Shown: positions 1-11,130 of the stretch, one piece after another
Layout: each line of letters starts with the position of its first letter
How positions within the stretch are numbered: the stretch's first letter is position 1
DNA from: Bacillus sp. FJAT-52991
Lineage (GTDB): Bacteria; Bacillota; Bacilli; Bacillales; Domibacillaceae
Direction of reading: 5' to 3'
Assembly: GCF_037201805.1 (NCBI RefSeq)
Contig: NZ_CP147404.1
Location: forward strand, 472,501-536,500
Length of the DNA stretch: 64,000 nt
Program-made: the position numbers and the translations under genes
The notes under the pieces: generated by a model
The model's database searches: none
What the model saw: only the letters and a program-made list of their open reading frames with translations
What the model was told of the DNA's origin: nothing

Positions 1-127
1 TTTTTTTAAGTTAAGTATGAAAAGTTTTGTTAAATGTATCTTCTTTTTTCTAAAATTAAATTATGTTACGCTTAAAGTAACAACGTTAGGGAAATGATTT
101 TTACCCTACAATGAAAGGGCGGTCAAT

Positions 128-670
128 ATGTTAGAAAATAGCTTGTTTATGGTAGCCATTATTTTAATTATTAATGTCGTATATGTATCCTTTTTTACGA
201 TTCGTATGATTTTGACGTTAAAAGGATATCGCTATTTTGCTGCATTCGTCAGCATGATTGAGGTTATCATTTATATTACTGGATTAGGACTAGTTCTAGA
301 TAATTTGAATGAGATTCAAAATGTCATCGCTTATGCAGTTGGCTATGGTCTAGGGGTTATTGTTGGTATGAAGCTAGAGGAGAAGCTAGCACTTGGTTAT
401 ATTACGGTGAATGTCATTACGAAAGAATATGATAAAGATTTGCCTAAAACTCTTCGGGCGGAAGGGTATGGCGTAACGAGCTGGGCTTCAAATGGTTTAG
501 AAGGTGAGCGCATGTCTTTGCAAATATTAACACCGAGAAAATACGAATTAAAATTGTATACGAAAATTAAAGAACTAGACCCAAAGGCTTTTATCATCGC
601 TTACGAACCAAAAACGATCCATGGAGGATTTTGGGTTAAAAATGTAAAAAAAGGGAAGTTGTCAGAATGA
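128..670 (+). CDS. yebE: UPF0316 membrane protein YebE (DUF2179 family)
   Basis: A 180-residue protein with three hydrophobic segments in the first ~85 residues, followed by a soluble domain (about 90-165) of the DUF2179 type, which begins near the LGYITVNVI segment. The family is conserved in Bacillaceae but its biochemical role is not established; a small-molecule-sensing role for DUF2179 is only a suggestion. The start has a good ribosome site (AAAGGGCGG, about 6 nt upstream). Its stop overlaps the next start as ATGA, so it is translationally coupled to yebG. The order yebE-yebG-purE matches B. subtilis, which is the main support for the name. Confidence 0.85.
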   Translation: MLENSLFMVAIILIINVVYVSFFTIRMILTLKGYRYFAAFVSMIEVIIYITGLGLVLDNLNEIQNVIAYAVGYGLGVIVGMKLEEKLALGYITVNVITKEYDKDLPKTLRAEGYGVTSWASNGLEGERMSLQILTPRKYELKLYTKIKELDPKAFIIAYEPKTIHGGFWVKNVKKGKLSE

Positions 671-861
671 GTAAAAAGAAAAAGTTTTATGTTGAAAAGA
701 ATGAAACAATTGATCAGTGCTTAGAGAGGATGAAAAAGGAAGGTTATGTTCCAGTAAGAAGAATGGAACAGCCAGTATTTAAAGAAGAAGTTGTCAATGG
801 TGAAAAAAAATACATTCCCGTAGGCAGAGAAATCGTGTTTGAGGGGATGTTATTAACGTAA
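667..861 (+). CDS. yebG: NETI-motif protein YebG
   Basis: A 64-residue basic protein that carries the eponymous NETI motif (residues 12-15, [12 protein letters not shown]), typical of the short YebG family found between yebE and purE in Bacillus. There is no signal peptide or membrane segment. The ATG overlaps the yebE stop by 4 nt (ATGA). Function is unknown; only the family assignment and the conserved position are supported. Confidence 0.8.
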   Translation: MSKKKKFYVEKNETIDQCLERMKKEGYVPVRRMEQPVFKEEVVNGEKKYIPVGREIVFEGMLLT

Positions 862-902
862 ATACGAACATTATAAAATGAAATAAATCAATTGTTCGAT
901 TT
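861..902 (+). promoter_or_regulatory. paired PurBoxes for PurR
   Basis: Two oppositely oriented CGAAC-type cores are visible: ATACGAACATTATA (861-874) and its inverted counterpart AATTGTTCGATTTT (889-902). Their cores are about 25-30 bp apart and lie just upstream of the purE -35. This is the arrangement of tandem inverted PurBoxes bound by the PurR repressor at the B. subtilis pur operon. PurR binding is inferred from sequence and position. Confidence 0.7.
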
Positions 903-906
903 TTTG

Positions 907-936
907 TTGACAATATGCTTTTTGACTTGTTAAGAT
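907..936 (+). promoter_or_regulatory. sigma-A promoter of the pur operon
   Basis: A perfect -35 TTGACA (907-912) is followed 18 nt later by TAAGAT (931-936). This places the transcription start just upstream of the guanine riboswitch aptamer, as at B. subtilis purE. Confidence 0.75.
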
Positions 937-955
937 GAAGATGAAGAAAACGAAA

Positions 956-1127
956 CCTCATATAATAGTGGGAATATGGCCTACAAGTTTCTACCCGATT
1001 ACCGTAAATGATTGGACTATGGGGAAAGCATAAATTTATCTGGATCATTTTCATGTTTAATGAGTCTTTATTTAACCAGATGAGTTGCTTTCTCTTGAAA
1101 AAGAAAAGGCAACCATCTGGTTTTTTT
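956..1127 (+). promoter_or_regulatory. guanine riboswitch (purine aptamer) with transcription-terminating platform
   Basis: The aptamer spans 956-1024. The P1 arms CCTCAT (956-961) and ATGGGG (1019-1024) enclose the conserved AATATGGCCTACAAGTTTCT-type core and the J3/1 segment GGACTATG. The discriminator nucleotide in GACTATG is C, as in guanine- rather than adenine-sensing aptamers. Downstream, ATCTGG (1038-1043) can pair with CCAGAT (1076-1081) as an antiterminator that excludes the terminator at 1074-1127. Ligand binding should therefore turn the purine operon off at the transcription level. Confidence 0.93.
1074..1127 (+). terminator. riboswitch-controlled terminator before purE
   Basis: AACCAGATG and TTGC pair with GCAA and CATCTGGTT, followed by a run of seven T. 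This is the OFF-state hairpin of the guanine riboswitch. Confidence 0.9.
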
Positions 1128-1163
1128 CATTTTTAAAATTGAATGGAACGTGGAGGTAAAATC

Positions 1164-1652
1164 ATGTCAGTTGACGTTGGCGTTATTATGGGGAGTACCT
1201 CAGATTGGGACACAATGAAGCATGCATGCGACATGTTGGATGAATTGCAAGTTTCTTATGAGAAAAAGGTAGTATCTGCTCACCGCACACCAGATCTCAT
1301 GTTTGAATATGCGGAGAAGGCGAGAGAGAGAGGGATTAAGGTTATTATTGCAGGGGCAGGCGGAGCCGCTCATCTTCCAGGGATGGTTGCTGCCAAGACG
1401 ACGCTTCCTGTGATCGGAGTACCGGTCCAATCGAGAGCCTTGAACGGATTAGATTCTTTATTATCGATTGTGCAAATGCCAGGAGGAGTTCCTGTAGCGA
1501 CAGTCGCTATTGGCAAGGCGGGAGCAACGAATGCAGGCTTGCTAGCTGCCCAAATTTTATCTGTTACTAATGATGAGTTAGCTGATCGTTTAGAGAAAAG
1601 ACGTGACGCTTTAAGAGAAACTGTGATGGAAAGTAGTGATCAACTTGGCTAG
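1164..1652 (+). CDS. purE: N5-carboxyaminoimidazole ribonucleotide mutase
   Basis: A 162-residue class I PurE that converts N5-CAIR to CAIR, the step after PurK. The GSTSDW motif lies near the N-terminus (the phosphate-binding loop), with SAHRTP and a GGAAHLPGM segment further on, all typical of the family. An upstream ATG at 1143 is in frame, but GGAGG (1152-1155) is correctly spaced only for the ATG at 1164. It is the first gene of the operon and overlaps purK by 17 nt if purK uses its GTG. Confidence 0.97.
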   Translation: MSVDVGVIMGSTSDWDTMKHACDMLDELQVSYEKKVVSAHRTPDLMFEYAEKARERGIKVIIAGAGGAAHLPGMVAAKTTLPVIGVPVQSRALNGLDSLLSIVQMPGGVPVATVAIGKAGATNAGLLAAQILSVTNDELADRLEKRRDALRETVMESSDQLG

Positions 1653-2802
1653 ACCGATGATAAAGCCCAGTCAGACGATAGGCATCATTGGCGGAGGGCA
1701 GTTAGGAAGAATGATGGCTTTGGCTGCGAAAGAGGCAGGTTTTAAGATTGCTGTGCTTGAACCAGGAGAGAATTCTCCTTGTGGACAAGTGGCTGACATT
1801 GAGATAAACGCTTCTTACGATGATCAAGAGGCACTTGATCGCTTAGCTGAAGTGAGTGATGTGATTACGTACGAGTTTGAAAATATAGATTATGATGGAT
1901 TAAAGAGACTTCAAGAAAAAGCTTTTCTTCCGCAAGGGGCAGAATTGATTAAAATTACGCAAAACCGGGTAGCGGAAAAGGCAGCTATTACAAAAGCCGG
2001 AGTTCCTGTTGCTCCTTATGCGGTAATCAATGAAACGAACGATATTTATGATAATATAAGTAAGCTCGGGTATCCTGCTGTATTGAAAACAGCACGCGGC
2101 GGTTATGATGGGAAAGGGCAATTTGTCATAAAAGAATTAGCTCAAATTGAAGAGGCTGCTAAGCTTTTAGAACATGGTGAATGCGTCCTTGAACAGTGGG
2201 TTCCTTTTGACAAAGAAGTTTCTGTGATTATCAATCGGAATACGGCTGGGGAGACTAGTTATTTTCCAGTTGGAGAAAATATTCATAAAGATAATATTCT
2301 GCATGAAACAATTGTGCCTGCTAGAATTTCTGAAGAAGTGGAACAAGCAGCTATTCAAGCGGCAGAGAAAATTGCAGAAGCGGTTTCCTTAGTGGGTACA
2401 CTAGCTGTTGAAATGTTTGTTGGCCAAAATGGAGAGATCTACATTAACGAGTTAGCACCAAGACCACACAATTCCGGACATTATACGATTGAAGCGTGTG
2501 ATATTTCGCAATTTGGTCAACACATCCGTGCCATTTGTAACTGGCCATTAAAGAAACCAACATTGCTAAAGCCTGCTGTTATGGTCAATGTGTTAGGTGA
2601 GCATCTCGATGGGGTGTTAAATAGCTTAGTGGATCACCCAGAATGGTCTACTCACTTATACGGAAAAGCAGAAGCAAAGGTTAAAAGAAAGATGGGGCAT
2701 ATCACGGTCCTGACCAATGAACCAAATGAAGTGCTGAATCAGTTAGATACAAGCGGGATCTGGAGTAGCAGCGAAGAAATGATCGGAGGACAAAAGAAAT
2801 GA
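1636..2802 (+). CDS. purK: N5-carboxyaminoimidazole ribonucleotide synthase, ATPase subunit
   Basis: A 388-residue ATP-grasp enzyme that makes N5-CAIR from AIR, ATP and bicarbonate. The N-terminal GGGQLGRM motif (about residues 20-27), the central ATP-grasp lysine-rich loop ([10 protein letters not shown]) and the metal-ligand segment [12 protein letters not shown] are all present. The GTG at 1636 overlaps purE. An ATG at 1657, 4 nt past the purE stop, is a possible alternative but has a weaker ribosome site. The gene is coupled to purB through an ATGA overlap. Confidence 0.95.
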   Translation: MINLARPMIKPSQTIGIIGGGQLGRMMALAAKEAGFKIAVLEPGENSPCGQVADIEINASYDDQEALDRLAEVSDVITYEFENIDYDGLKRLQEKAFLPQGAELIKITQNRVAEKAAITKAGVPVAPYAVINETNDIYDNISKLGYPAVLKTARGGYDGKGQFVIKELAQIEEAAKLLEHGECVLEQWVPFDKEVSVIINRNTAGETSYFPVGENIHKDNILHETIVPARISEEVEQAAIQAAEKIAEAVSLVGTLAVEMFVGQNGEIYINELAPRPHNSGHYTIEACDISQFGQHIRAICNWPLKKPTLLKPAVMVNVLGEHLDGVLNSLVDHPEWSTHLYGKAEAKVKRKMGHITVLTNEPNEVLNQLDTSGIWSSSEEMIGGQKK

Positions 2803-4097
2803 TCGAACGTTATACTCGACCTGAAATGGGCGCTATTTGGACGGAGGAAAATCGCTTTAAAGCATGGCTTGAAGTAGAAATTTTAGCTTGTGAGGCTTGG
2901 GCTGAGCTTGGCGATATCCCGAAGGAAGATGTGCAAAAGATTCGTGAAAATGCGAGCTTTGATATTGAGCGTATTCAAGAGATTGAAGCAGAAACGCGTC
3001 ATGATGTGGTAGCTTTTACTCGTGCTGTATCTGAAACGCTTGGAGAAGAGCGCAAATGGGTGCATTACGGTCTGACTTCCACTGATGTGGTTGATACAGC
3101 GTTATCTTATTTGCTAAAGCAAGCGAATGACATTTTACGAAAAGACTTGGAAAAATTTGTTGAAATTCTTCGCAATAAAGCGCAAGAGCATAAACATACA
3201 GTAATGATGGGGCGTACACATGGCGTTCACGCGGAACCAACGACTTTTGGTTTGAAGCTTGCACTTTGGTATGAGGAAATGAAGCGTAACTTAGAGCGTT
3301 TCAACCAAGCAGCAGAGGGTGTAGAGTACGGGAAAATTTCTGGTGCGGTTGGTACGTACGCTAATATCAATCCGTTTGTTGAGGAGTATGTGTGCAAAAA
3401 GCTTGGTACGAAGCCAGCGCCGATTTCAACACAAACATTGCAGCGTGATCGTCATGCGCACTACATGGGAACAATTGCTTTAATCGCGACTTCAATTGAA
3501 AAATTTGCGGTGGAAATTCGCGGATTACAAAAAAGTGAAACGCGTGAAGTGGAAGAGTTCTTTGCGAAAGGACAAAAGGGTTCATCAGCGATGCCGCATA
3601 AACGTAATCCAATCGGTTCAGAAAATATGACGGGCCTTGCTCGAGTGATTCGCGGACATATGTTAACAGCTTATGAAAATGTACCGCTTTGGCATGAACG
3701 CGATATTTCGCACTCTTCAGCAGAGCGCATCATTCTTCCAGACGCGACGATCGCTTTAAATTATATGTTGAATCGCTTCGGAAATATCGTGAAAAACTTG
3801 ACGGTGTTCCCAGAAAATATGAAGCGCAACATGGATCGTACATTAGGTCTTATCTATTCTCAACGAGTGTTGTTAGCTCTTATTGATAAAGGCATGGTCC
3901 GCGAAGAGGCTTATGACACGGTGCAGCCAAAAGCGATGGAAGCTTGGGAAATGCAAGTACCATTCCGCAGCTTAGTGGAAGCGGATGAGAAGATCGCATC
4001 TAAGCTATCTCAAGAAGAGATCGCCGACTGTTTTGATTACAACTATCATTTAAAACATGTCGATACGATTTTCACTCGTCTTGGACTTGATAAGTAA
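2799..4097 (+). CDS. purB: adenylosuccinate lyase
   Basis: A 432-residue fumarase/aspartase superfamily lyase. It acts twice in purine synthesis, on SAICAR to AICAR and on adenylosuccinate to AMP. The superfamily signature [11 protein letters not shown] lies around residues 261-271, and the TSTDVVDTA and [14 protein letters not shown] motifs are present. The length matches Bacillus PurB. The start overlaps the purK stop and is preceded by GGAGGA. Confidence 0.97.
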   Translation: MIERYTRPEMGAIWTEENRFKAWLEVEILACEAWAELGDIPKEDVQKIRENASFDIERIQEIEAETRHDVVAFTRAVSETLGEERKWVHYGLTSTDVVDTALSYLLKQANDILRKDLEKFVEILRNKAQEHKHTVMMGRTHGVHAEPTTFGLKLALWYEEMKRNLERFNQAAEGVEYGKISGAVGTYANINPFVEEYVCKKLGTKPAPISTQTLQRDRHAHYMGTIALIATSIEKFAVEIRGLQKSETREVEEFFAKGQKGSSAMPHKRNPIGSENMTGLARVIRGHMLTAYENVPLWHERDISHSSAERIILPDATIALNYMLNRFGNIVKNLTVFPENMKRNMDRTLGLIYSQRVLLALIDKGMVREEAYDTVQPKAMEAWEMQVPFRSLVEADEKIASKLSQEEIADCFDYNYHLKHVDTIFTRLGLDK

Positions 4098-4104
4098 ATA
4101 ACGG

Positions 4105-4127
4105 AGGTGTGCGGGGAAGCCGCACCT
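4105..4127 (+). other. GC-rich hairpin between purB and purC
   Basis: AGGTGTGCGG (4105-4114) pairs with CCGCACCT (4120-4127) with one bulged T. No T-run follows, so this is not a canonical terminator. It could stabilise or process the operon mRNA between purB and purC. Confidence 0.4.
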
Positions 4128-4182
4128 TCTCTATTGTGTAATGACTGAAGATTGCTAATTTTCCTTAATGGGGGGAGTAATA

Positions 4183-4908
4183 ATGGAAAAAGGCTCAATG
4201 CTTTACGAAGGAAAAGCGAAACGAATTTATGCAACGAAGAATGAAGATATTGTATTGATTGAATACAAGGACTCAGCAACTGCTTTTAATGGGGAAAAGA
4301 AAGCTGAAATTTCCGGGAAAGGCAGACTGAACAATGAAATCAGCAGCTTAATCTTTTTAAAGCTTAAAGAGCTAGGAATTCCTTCTCATTTTATAGAGCA
4401 GCTTTCAGACCATGAGCAGCTTGTCAAACATGTTCAAATTATTCCGCTTGAGGTTGTCGTTCGCAACAAGGCAGCTGGAAGCTTGGCGAAACGTCTTGGG
4501 TTTGAAGAAGGAGTATCATTCTCCAAACCGCTTGTTGAGTTTTACTATAAAAAAGACGAACTGGGCGATCCACTATTAACTGATGATCATATTGAGTTAT
4601 TAGAGATTGCGACAGAAGCAGAAGTGACAGCGATGAAAGAACAAGCACTAAAGATCAATGAAGCGCTTATTCCTTTATTTGCTGAAATGGACATTGAATT
4701 AATCGATTTTAAAATCGAATTTGGGAAAGACAATGATGGACACATTATGCTAGCTGATGAAATTTCACCAGACACTTGTCGTCTATGGGAAAAGAACACA
4801 AATCGCAAATTAGATAAGGATATATTCCGCCGCGATTTAGGAAATTTAATTGAAGCTTATACCGAGGTATTCGAGAGATTAGGAGGAAATTCAACATGTT
4901 CAAAGTAA
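4183..4908 (+). CDS. purC: SAICAR synthase
   Basis: A 241-residue enzyme that ligates aspartate to CAIR. The N-terminal LYEGKAKRIY, the central VVRNKAAGS segment and DEISPDTCRLW near the C-terminus are diagnostic. An in-frame ATG exists at 4168, but the strong GGGGGAG lies between the two and fits the ATG at 4183, which also gives the usual family N-terminus. The 3' end overlaps purS by 13 nt. Confidence 0.96.
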   Translation: MEKGSMLYEGKAKRIYATKNEDIVLIEYKDSATAFNGEKKAEISGKGRLNNEISSLIFLKLKELGIPSHFIEQLSDHEQLVKHVQIIPLEVVVRNKAAGSLAKRLGFEEGVSFSKPLVEFYYKKDELGDPLLTDDHIELLEIATEAEVTAMKEQALKINEALIPLFAEMDIELIDFKIEFGKDNDGHIMLADEISPDTCRLWEKNTNRKLDKDIFRRDLGNLIEAYTEVFERLGGNSTCSK

Positions 4909-5150
4909 AAGTATACGTAACGTTAAGAGAAAGTGTATTAGATCCACAAGGAAAAGCGGTACAACAATCATTAACGAGTCTTGGTTACCAAGGTGTAGAA
5001 GATGTTCGCATCGGAAAGTATATGGAATTAACAATTGATGGCTCCAATTCTGATGTAGAAGGAACGGTTAAGGAAGTGTGTGAAAAACTTCTATCGAACC
5101 CTGTCATCGAAGATTATCGATATGAGATTGAGGAGTGTGTTGGTCAGTGA
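4896..5150 (+). CDS. purS: FGAM synthetase subunit PurS
   Basis: An 84-residue PurS, the small third subunit of the three-part phosphoribosylformylglycinamidine synthase (PurSQL) used by Gram-positive bacteria. The [17 protein letters not shown] start and the VRIGKYMEL segment are typical. Overlap with purC upstream and purQ downstream implies translational coupling, in keeping with the fixed stoichiometry of the complex. Confidence 0.96.
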   Translation: MFKVKVYVTLRESVLDPQGKAVQQSLTSLGYQGVEDVRIGKYMELTIDGSNSDVEGTVKEVCEKLLSNPVIEDYRYEIEECVGQ

Positions 5151-5830
5151 AATTCGCGGTGATTGTATTCCCAGGTTCTAACTGTGATATTGACATGTTC
5201 CATGCAATTAAAGATGAGCTAGGGGAAGAAGTGGACTATATTTGGCATGATGCTGATGATCTGAGCGCCTATGATGGTATTTTATTGCCTGGTGGCTTTT
5301 CATATGGAGATTATCTTCGTTCAGGAGCGATTGCTCACCTGTCAAAGGTCATGAACGAAGTTAAGAAAGCTGCAGAAGCAGGAAAGCCGATTTTGGGTGT
5401 ATGTAATGGCTTCCAAATTTTATTAGAATCTGGATTATTACCAGGTGCGATGCTTCGCAACAAAGATTTAAAATTTATTTGTGGACCGATTACTCTACAA
5501 GTAGAAAACAATGAAACGATGTTTTCTTCCGCATATGAAAAGGGCGAAGAAATTACAATCCCTATTGCTCATGGAGAAGGAAACTACTACTGTGACGAGC
5601 AAACATTAGAAAAGTTACAAGCAAACAATCAAATTGTGTTCACTTACAAAGAAAATGTGAATGGCAGTTTAGAAAATATTGCAGGTATTGTGAATGAGCA
5701 AGGAAATGTTCTTGGTATGATGCCGCATCCAGAGCGTGCTGTGGACGAATTACTAGGCAGCGCGGACGGTTTAAAATTATTTCAATCAATTGTGAAACAT
5801 TGGAGGGAATCCCATGTCGTTAATGCTTGA
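5147..5830 (+). CDS. purQ: FGAM synthetase glutaminase subunit PurQ
   Basis: A 227-residue class I glutamine amidotransferase that supplies ammonia to PurL. The nucleophile Cys sits in GVCNGFQ, and the His/Glu pair in [10 protein letters not shown]. The GTG at 5147 overlaps the purS TGA stop. It gives the family N-terminus [13 protein letters not shown] and the usual 227-residue length, so it is preferred to the upstream GTG at 5135. Confidence 0.96.
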   Translation: MKFAVIVFPGSNCDIDMFHAIKDELGEEVDYIWHDADDLSAYDGILLPGGFSYGDYLRSGAIAHLSKVMNEVKKAAEAGKPILGVCNGFQILLESGLLPGAMLRNKDLKFICGPITLQVENNETMFSSAYEKGEEITIPIAHGEGNYYCDEQTLEKLQANNQIVFTYKENVNGSLENIAGIVNEQGNVLGMMPHPERAVDELLGSADGLKLFQSIVKHWRESHVVNA

Positions 5831-8042
5831 GCCAAATGCAGCCCAAATTAAAGAAGAGAAAATCTATCGTGAAATGGGTTTGACGGATGAAGAGTTTACT
5901 AAGGTGGAACAAATTTTAGGACGTACACCTAATTACACAGAAACAGGTTTATTCTCTGTTATGTGGTCAGAACACTGCAGTTATAAAAACTCTAAGCCTG
6001 TGCTTCGTAAATTCCCAATTTCAGGTGAGAAAGTTCTTCAAGGACCTGGTGAGGGAGCAGGAATTGTCGATATTGGTGATGAACAAGCGGTTGTTTTCAA
6101 AATTGAAAGTCATAATCACCCATCTGCGATTGAGCCTTATCAAGGAGCGGCAACAGGTGTCGGTGGAATCATCCGTGATGTGTTCTCTATGGGAGCTCGC
6201 CCAGTAGCATTGTTAAATTCCCTTCGTTTCGGTGAATTGCAAACGAGCCGTGTGAAATACTTATTTGAAGAAGTGGTAGCGGGAATTGCAGGTTACGGAA
6301 ACTGTATCGGTATTCCAACAGTAGGTGGCGAAATACAATTTGATAATTCCTACGAAGGTAACCCACTAGTAAATGCAATGTGTGTCGGTTTAATTGATCA
6401 TAAAGATATTAAAAAAGGCCAGGCAAAAGGTGTTGGCAACACAGTGATGTATGTTGGTGCCAAAACTGGTCGAGATGGCATCCATGGAGCGACATTTGCT
6501 TCGGAAGAGTTGAGTGAAGCATCTGACGAAAAACGTCCAGCCGTGCAAGTTGGCGATCCATTCATGGAAAAGCTTTTGCTTGAAGCTTGCTTAGAGCTGA
6601 TTCAAAATGATGCCCTAGTTGGTATTCAAGACATGGGTGCAGCCGGATTAACAAGTTCTTCTGCTGAAATGGCAAGTAAAGCAGGTTCAGGAATTGAAAT
6701 GAACATGGATCTTGTTCCTCAGCGTGAAACAGGCATGACACCTTATGAAATGATGTTATCTGAATCTCAAGAGCGCATGCTGATCGTTATTAAAAAAGGT
6801 AGAGAGAAAGAAATTGAAGATCTATTTGCGAAATATGGTCTTGAAGCAGCATCTATTGGTCGAGTAACAGATGACGGTATGCTTCGTTTGCTTCATAAAG
6901 GAGAAGTAGTTGCAGAAGTATCTGCCGATGCGTTAGCAGAAGATGCACCTGTATACTACAAGCCTTCTTCTGAACCAGCGTATTATCGCGAGTTTCAGGA
7001 AATGGATGAGGTAACTCCTGAAGTGACAAACTATAAAGAGACATTGATGCAACTTCTTTCTCAACCGACAATTGCGAGCAAAGAATGGGTCTATGGACAA
7101 TACGATTACCAAGTGCGTACCAATACCGTTGTATCACCTGGTTCAGACGCAGCAGTGATTCGTGTTCGTGACACAGAAAAAGCATTAGCGATGACGACAG
7201 ACTGTAACTCACGTTATATCTATCTGGATCCAGAGACAGGTGGAAAAATTGCGGTAGCAGAAGCAGCACGTAATATCGTTTGTTCTGGTGGTGAGCCGTT
7301 AGCAATCACGGACTGCTTAAACTTTGGAAATCCAGAAAAACCAGAAATTTTCTGGCAGCTAGAAAAAGCAACAGATGGAATGAGTGAAGCATGCCGCGTG
7401 TTACACACACCAGTTATTGGCGGAAACGTTTCCCTTTACAATGAAACAAATGGAGTCGCTGTTTATCCAACACCGGTCGTTGGAATGGTTGGTTTAATTA
7501 AAGATTTATCCCATATTACAACACAAAGCTTTAAACAAGCTGGCGACTTGGTTTATGTGATTGGAGAAGCAGCAGCAGAATTTGGTGGAAGTGAACTTCA
7601 AAAATTGCATAACAATGGAAATATTTTTGGAAAAGCACCGAAGCTAGATCTAGAAGTAGAAGAAATGCGTCAAAAAGCTCTGCTTCAAGCGATCCAGCGA
7701 GGAACTGTTCAATCTGCACATGATGTGGCAGAAGGCGGCTTTGCCGTTGCTTTAGCAGAAAAAGCTTTCCGTACAGATCTTGGTGTAGAAGTAGCTATTG
7801 AAGGAAATGAAACAGCTGCTCTATTTAGTGAAACGCAATCACGTTTTATTGTGACAGTTTCTAAGGAGAAGCGTGAAGAATTTGAAGCGATTATTCCAGA
7901 AGCTAAGTTGATTGGAGAAGTAACAAAAGAAGCAAACTTGACGATTAAGCATAACAATGAAGCGATCATTCAAGCGAAGGTTGGTGAGCTTGAAGACGCT
8001 TGGAGAGGAGCAATCCCATGCTTACTGAAATCAGAGGCTTAA
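5814..8042 (+). CDS. purL: FGAM synthetase large subunit PurL
   Basis: A 742-residue small-type PurL, the ATP-dependent synthetase subunit that converts FGAR to FGAM with PurQ and PurS. The [12 protein letters not shown] motif, the two AIRS-like halves, the [19 protein letters not shown] segment and the later HDVAEGG motif are all present. Length equals the Bacillus enzyme. GGAGGG precedes the start, which lies within the purQ end. Confidence 0.97.
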   Translation: MSLMLEPNAAQIKEEKIYREMGLTDEEFTKVEQILGRTPNYTETGLFSVMWSEHCSYKNSKPVLRKFPISGEKVLQGPGEGAGIVDIGDEQAVVFKIESHNHPSAIEPYQGAATGVGGIIRDVFSMGARPVALLNSLRFGELQTSRVKYLFEEVVAGIAGYGNCIGIPTVGGEIQFDNSYEGNPLVNAMCVGLIDHKDIKKGQAKGVGNTVMYVGAKTGRDGIHGATFASEELSEASDEKRPAVQVGDPFMEKLLLEACLELIQNDALVGIQDMGAAGLTSSSAEMASKAGSGIEMNMDLVPQRETGMTPYEMMLSESQERMLIVIKKGREKEIEDLFAKYGLEAASIGRVTDDGMLRLLHKGEVVAEVSADALAEDAPVYYKPSSEPAYYREFQEMDEVTPEVTNYKETLMQLLSQPTIASKEWVYGQYDYQVRTNTVVSPGSDAAVIRVRDTEKALAMTTDCNSRYIYLDPETGGKIAVAEAARNIVCSGGEPLAITDCLNFGNPEKPEIFWQLEKATDGMSEACRVLHTPVIGGNVSLYNETNGVAVYPTPVVGMVGLIKDLSHITTQSFKQAGDLVYVIGEAAAEFGGSELQKLHNNGNIFGKAPKLDLEVEEMRQKALLQAIQRGTVQSAHDVAEGGFAVALAEKAFRTDLGVEVAIEGNETAALFSETQSRFIVTVSKEKREEFEAIIPEAKLIGEVTKEANLTIKHNNEAIIQAKVGELEDAWRGAIPCLLKSEA

Positions 8043-9439
8043 ATGAAGAATGTGGTGTGTTTGGGGTTTGGGGGCATGAAGATGCCTCCCAAATCACATA
8101 TTACGGCTTGCAGAGCTTACAGCATCGTGGTCAAGAAGGAGCAGGTGTAGTCGTAACTGATGGTAAGCAAATTCGCGGATTAAAAGGTGAAGGCTTAGTC
8201 ACAGAAATTTTCACTCAAGAGAAAATTCGTGAACTGTCCGGTTTTGGAGCTATTGGTCACGTTCGATATACAACAGCAGGAGGAGGAGGCTATGAAAATG
8301 TTCAGCCTTTACTCTTCCACTCCCAAACAGGTAGTTTGGCCCTTGCTCATAATGGTAACTTAATCAATGCGACAGCACTAAAACACCAATTAGAAGCTCA
8401 AGGAAGTATTTTCCAAACAACTTCTGATACTGAAGTACTTGCTCACTTAATTCGCCGCAGCGGGTTTGGTGAAATGAAAGATCGTGTAAAAAATGCACTT
8501 TCTATGTTAAAAGGAGCCTACGCTTTCCTTGTTATGACAGAGAATGAATTAATGGTAGCGTTAGATCCAAATGGTATGCGTCCATTGTCAATTGGCCAAT
8601 TAGGCGATGCTTATGTTGTTGCTTCAGAAACTTGTGCATTTGACATTGTAGGAGCGCAATTTTTACGTGATATTGAGCCAGGAGAGCTCGTTATTATCAA
8701 TAAAGACGGATTACATTCAGAACGCTTCTCATTAGCGACAAACCAAGCAATTTGCACGATGGAGTACGTGTATTTTTCTCGTCCAGATAGCGATATTCAT
8801 AAAATTAATGTGCATAGCGCCAGAAAACGTATGGGCATTCAATTGGCGAAAGAGGCAAAAATTGAAGCGGATGTTGTCACAGGTGTTCCTGATTCGAGTA
8901 TTTCGGCTGCGATCGGTTATGCAGAAGAATCTGGTATTCCATATGAGATGGGATTAATTAAAAACCGCTATGTCGGTCGGACATTTATTCAACCTTCACA
9001 AGCGTTGCGCGAACAAGGGGTGAAAATGAAGCTGTCGCCTGTTCGTGGTGTGATTGAAGGAAAACGAGTGGTGATGGTTGATGATTCCATTGTTCGTGGG
9101 ACAACGAGTAAGCGAATTGTGAAGATGCTAAAAGACGCTGGAGCGAAAGAAGTACATGTGTGCATCAGTTCGCCACCAATTAAAAATCCTTGTTATTACG
9201 GCATTGATACATCGACACAAGAAGAATTAATTATGTCTCGCTATACAGAAGAAGAGCTTAGAGATGAAATTGGAGCCGATTCATTAACGTTTCTAAGTTT
9301 GGATGGAATGGTGGAGGCGATTGACCACGAAAAGCAAAATGGTCAATGTGGACAATGTCTAGCTTGTTTTACGGGTCAATACCCGACAGAAATCTATCCG
9401 GATACAATGCATCCGCGTGATAAAGAAATAATGTGTTAA
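8018..9439 (+). CDS. purF: glutamine PRPP amidotransferase
   Basis: A 473-residue enzyme that commits PRPP to purine synthesis. An 11-residue propeptide ([11 protein letters not shown]) precedes the catalytic Cys of [11 protein letters not shown], as in the autoprocessed Bacillus enzyme. The C-terminal domain has the PRPP-binding [14 protein letters not shown] loop and cysteines typical of the 4Fe-4S cluster form (CxxCxxC in [10 protein letters not shown]). GGAGAGG supports the ATG at 8018 rather than the upstream TTG at 8000. Confidence 0.97.
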   Translation: MLTEIRGLNEECGVFGVWGHEDASQITYYGLQSLQHRGQEGAGVVVTDGKQIRGLKGEGLVTEIFTQEKIRELSGFGAIGHVRYTTAGGGGYENVQPLLFHSQTGSLALAHNGNLINATALKHQLEAQGSIFQTTSDTEVLAHLIRRSGFGEMKDRVKNALSMLKGAYAFLVMTENELMVALDPNGMRPLSIGQLGDAYVVASETCAFDIVGAQFLRDIEPGELVIINKDGLHSERFSLATNQAICTMEYVYFSRPDSDIHKINVHSARKRMGIQLAKEAKIEADVVTGVPDSSISAAIGYAEESGIPYEMGLIKNRYVGRTFIQPSQALREQGVKMKLSPVRGVIEGKRVVMVDDSIVRGTTSKRIVKMLKDAGAKEVHVCISSPPIKNPCYYGIDTSTQEELIMSRYTEEELRDEIGADSLTFLSLDGMVEAIDHEKQNGQCGQCLACFTGQYPTEIYPDTMHPRDKEIMC

Positions 9440-9499
9440 GCAGGAGGGGCTGTCGGTAGAGGCAGTTTCTCTATGCACTATTTTAAGGGGGAGCAACGA

Positions 9500-10528
9500 A
9501 TGGCAAAGGCGTATGAAGCAGCAGGAGTCAATATTGAAGCGGGCTATGAAGCAGTAGAACGGATGAAAAAGCATGTGAAGCGGACGAACCGTTCAGGAGT
9601 CATGGGAGCGCTTGGAAGCTTTGGCGGCATGTTTGATCTGTCTGCTTTAAATATTAAGGAGCCTGTGTTAGTTTCCGGTACAGATGGAGTCGGCACGAAA
9701 TTAAAGCTCGCTTTCGGTATGGACCGTCATGATACGATCGGAATTGATTGTGTCGCGATGTGTGTGAACGATGTGATTGTTCAAGGAGCAGAGCCGCTTT
9801 ATTTTCTAGATTATATCGCTTGTGGAGAAGCTGTTCCTGAGAAAATTGAGCAGATTGTTAAAGGGGTAGCTGATGGGTGTGAGCAAGCAGGTTGTGCGTT
9901 GATCGGCGGAGAAACAGCGGAAATGCCAGGTATGTACAGCGATGGCGAGTATGACATTGCCGGTTATACGACAGGCGTTGTTGAAAAAAGCAAGGTCATT
10001 ACAGGTGAGGATATTCAAGAAGGAGATGTCATCATCGGGCTTCCGTCAAGCGGATTGCACAGCAATGGCTTCTCGTTAGTGCGTAAAATCTTTTTTGATA
10101 CACATGATTTTCAATTGACAGATGAAATAGAAGGTTTAACAGCGCCATTAGGGGAAGTGCTGTTAACACCAACAAAGATCTATGTGAAACCGGCACTTGA
10201 AGTATTGAAGAATCTGGAAGTAAAAGGGATGGCTCATATTACGGGTGGCGGTTTCATTGAAAATATACCGCGTGTTTTACCAGCAGGTCTTGGTGCGGAA
10301 ATTACTGAGGGAACATGGGAGATTCCTGAGATCTTTCACGTGTTGAAAAAGTATGGTGAGCTGGAATATAGCGAAATGTACAATATTTTTAACATGGGAA
10401 TCGGCTTAGTCATGATTGTATCGGGTGATGAAGAAGAAAAAGCAAAACAGCTAATCGAGCAAGCGGGGGAGAAAGCTTACACGATTGGTCGAATTGTGAC
10501 TGGTGAAGGAGTTCAATTCAAGTCATGA
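9500..10528 (+). CDS. purM: AIR synthetase (phosphoribosylformylglycinamidine cyclo-ligase)
   Basis: A 342-residue PurM that closes FGAM to AIR. The [11 protein letters not shown] motif, [12 protein letters not shown] and [11 protein letters not shown] are typical. AAGGGGGAGC is well spaced for the ATG at 9500; an upstream in-frame ATG at 9473 would add a non-family N-terminus. A gap of about 60 nt separates it from purF. Confidence 0.96.
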   Translation: MAKAYEAAGVNIEAGYEAVERMKKHVKRTNRSGVMGALGSFGGMFDLSALNIKEPVLVSGTDGVGTKLKLAFGMDRHDTIGIDCVAMCVNDVIVQGAEPLYFLDYIACGEAVPEKIEQIVKGVADGCEQAGCALIGGETAEMPGMYSDGEYDIAGYTTGVVEKSKVITGEDIQEGDVIIGLPSSGLHSNGFSLVRKIFFDTHDFQLTDEIEGLTAPLGEVLLTPTKIYVKPALEVLKNLEVKGMAHITGGGFIENIPRVLPAGLGAEITEGTWEIPEIFHVLKKYGELEYSEMYNIFNMGIGLVMIVSGDEEEKAKQLIEQAGEKAYTIGRIVTGEGVQFKS

Positions 10529-11130
10529 GTACGGGAGAAATGAAAAAAATTGCTTTGTTCGCTTCTGGAAGTGGGAGCAATGTTCAAGCGATTGCTGATT
10601 CGGTACAAAAAGGGGAGATTCCGGCTGAAATTACAATACTCGTTTGTGATCAGCCGGATGCATATGTGATCAAGCGGGCGGAAAAACTTCAAATTCCAGT
10701 GTTTGCTTTTCGAGCAAAGGATTATTCGTCAAAAGCGGAATTTGAACGTGAAATTGTGCAGAAGCTTCAAGAAGCAGAAGTGGACTATATTTTTCTAGCA
10801 GGTTATATGCGTTTAATTGGCGAGACACTGCTCAATGCCTATGGGGGAAAAATTGTGAATATTCATCCATCCTTGCTTCCCGCTTTTCCAGGTAAGGATG
10901 CCATTGGGCAGGCTTTTACCGCTCGTGTCAAAATTACAGGGGTTACGGTGCATTTTGTTGATGAAGGTATGGACACAGGACCTATTATCGATCAAGAGAT
11001 GGTACGAATAGCGAATGAGGATACGAGAGAATCTTTGCAAGTGAAAATTCAGCAAGTTGAACATCAATTATATCCGAAAGTGATCAGACAGCTTGTAACA
11101 GAAGCTTCAAGAGGGGAAGGAAAAAAATGA
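10525..11130 (+). CDS. purN: GAR transformylase (formyl-THF dependent)
   Basis: A 201-residue PurN that transfers a formyl group from 10-formyl-THF to GAR. The FASGSGSN phosphate loop, [12 protein letters not shown] (catalytic Asn/His) and the [11 protein letters not shown] motif are present. An internal ATG at 10540 would give [10 protein letters not shown], closer to B. subtilis PurN in length, but its GGGAG is very close, so the true start could be either. It overlaps the purM stop and the purH start. Confidence 0.95.
   Translation: MSTGEMKKIALFASGSGSNVQAIADSVQKGEIPAEITILVCDQPDAYVIKRAEKLQIPVFAFRAKDYSSKAEFEREIVQKLQEAEVDYIFLAGYMRLIGETLLNAYGGKIVNIHPSLLPAFPGKDAIGQAFTARVKITGVTVHFVDEGMDTGPIIDQEMVRIANEDTRESLQVKIQQVEHQLYPKVIRQLVTEASRGEGKK

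Noticed and set aside
6853..7305. 150-codon minus-strand ORF inside purL
   Set aside because: It overlaps a certain, full-length essential gene and has no promoter or ribosome site.
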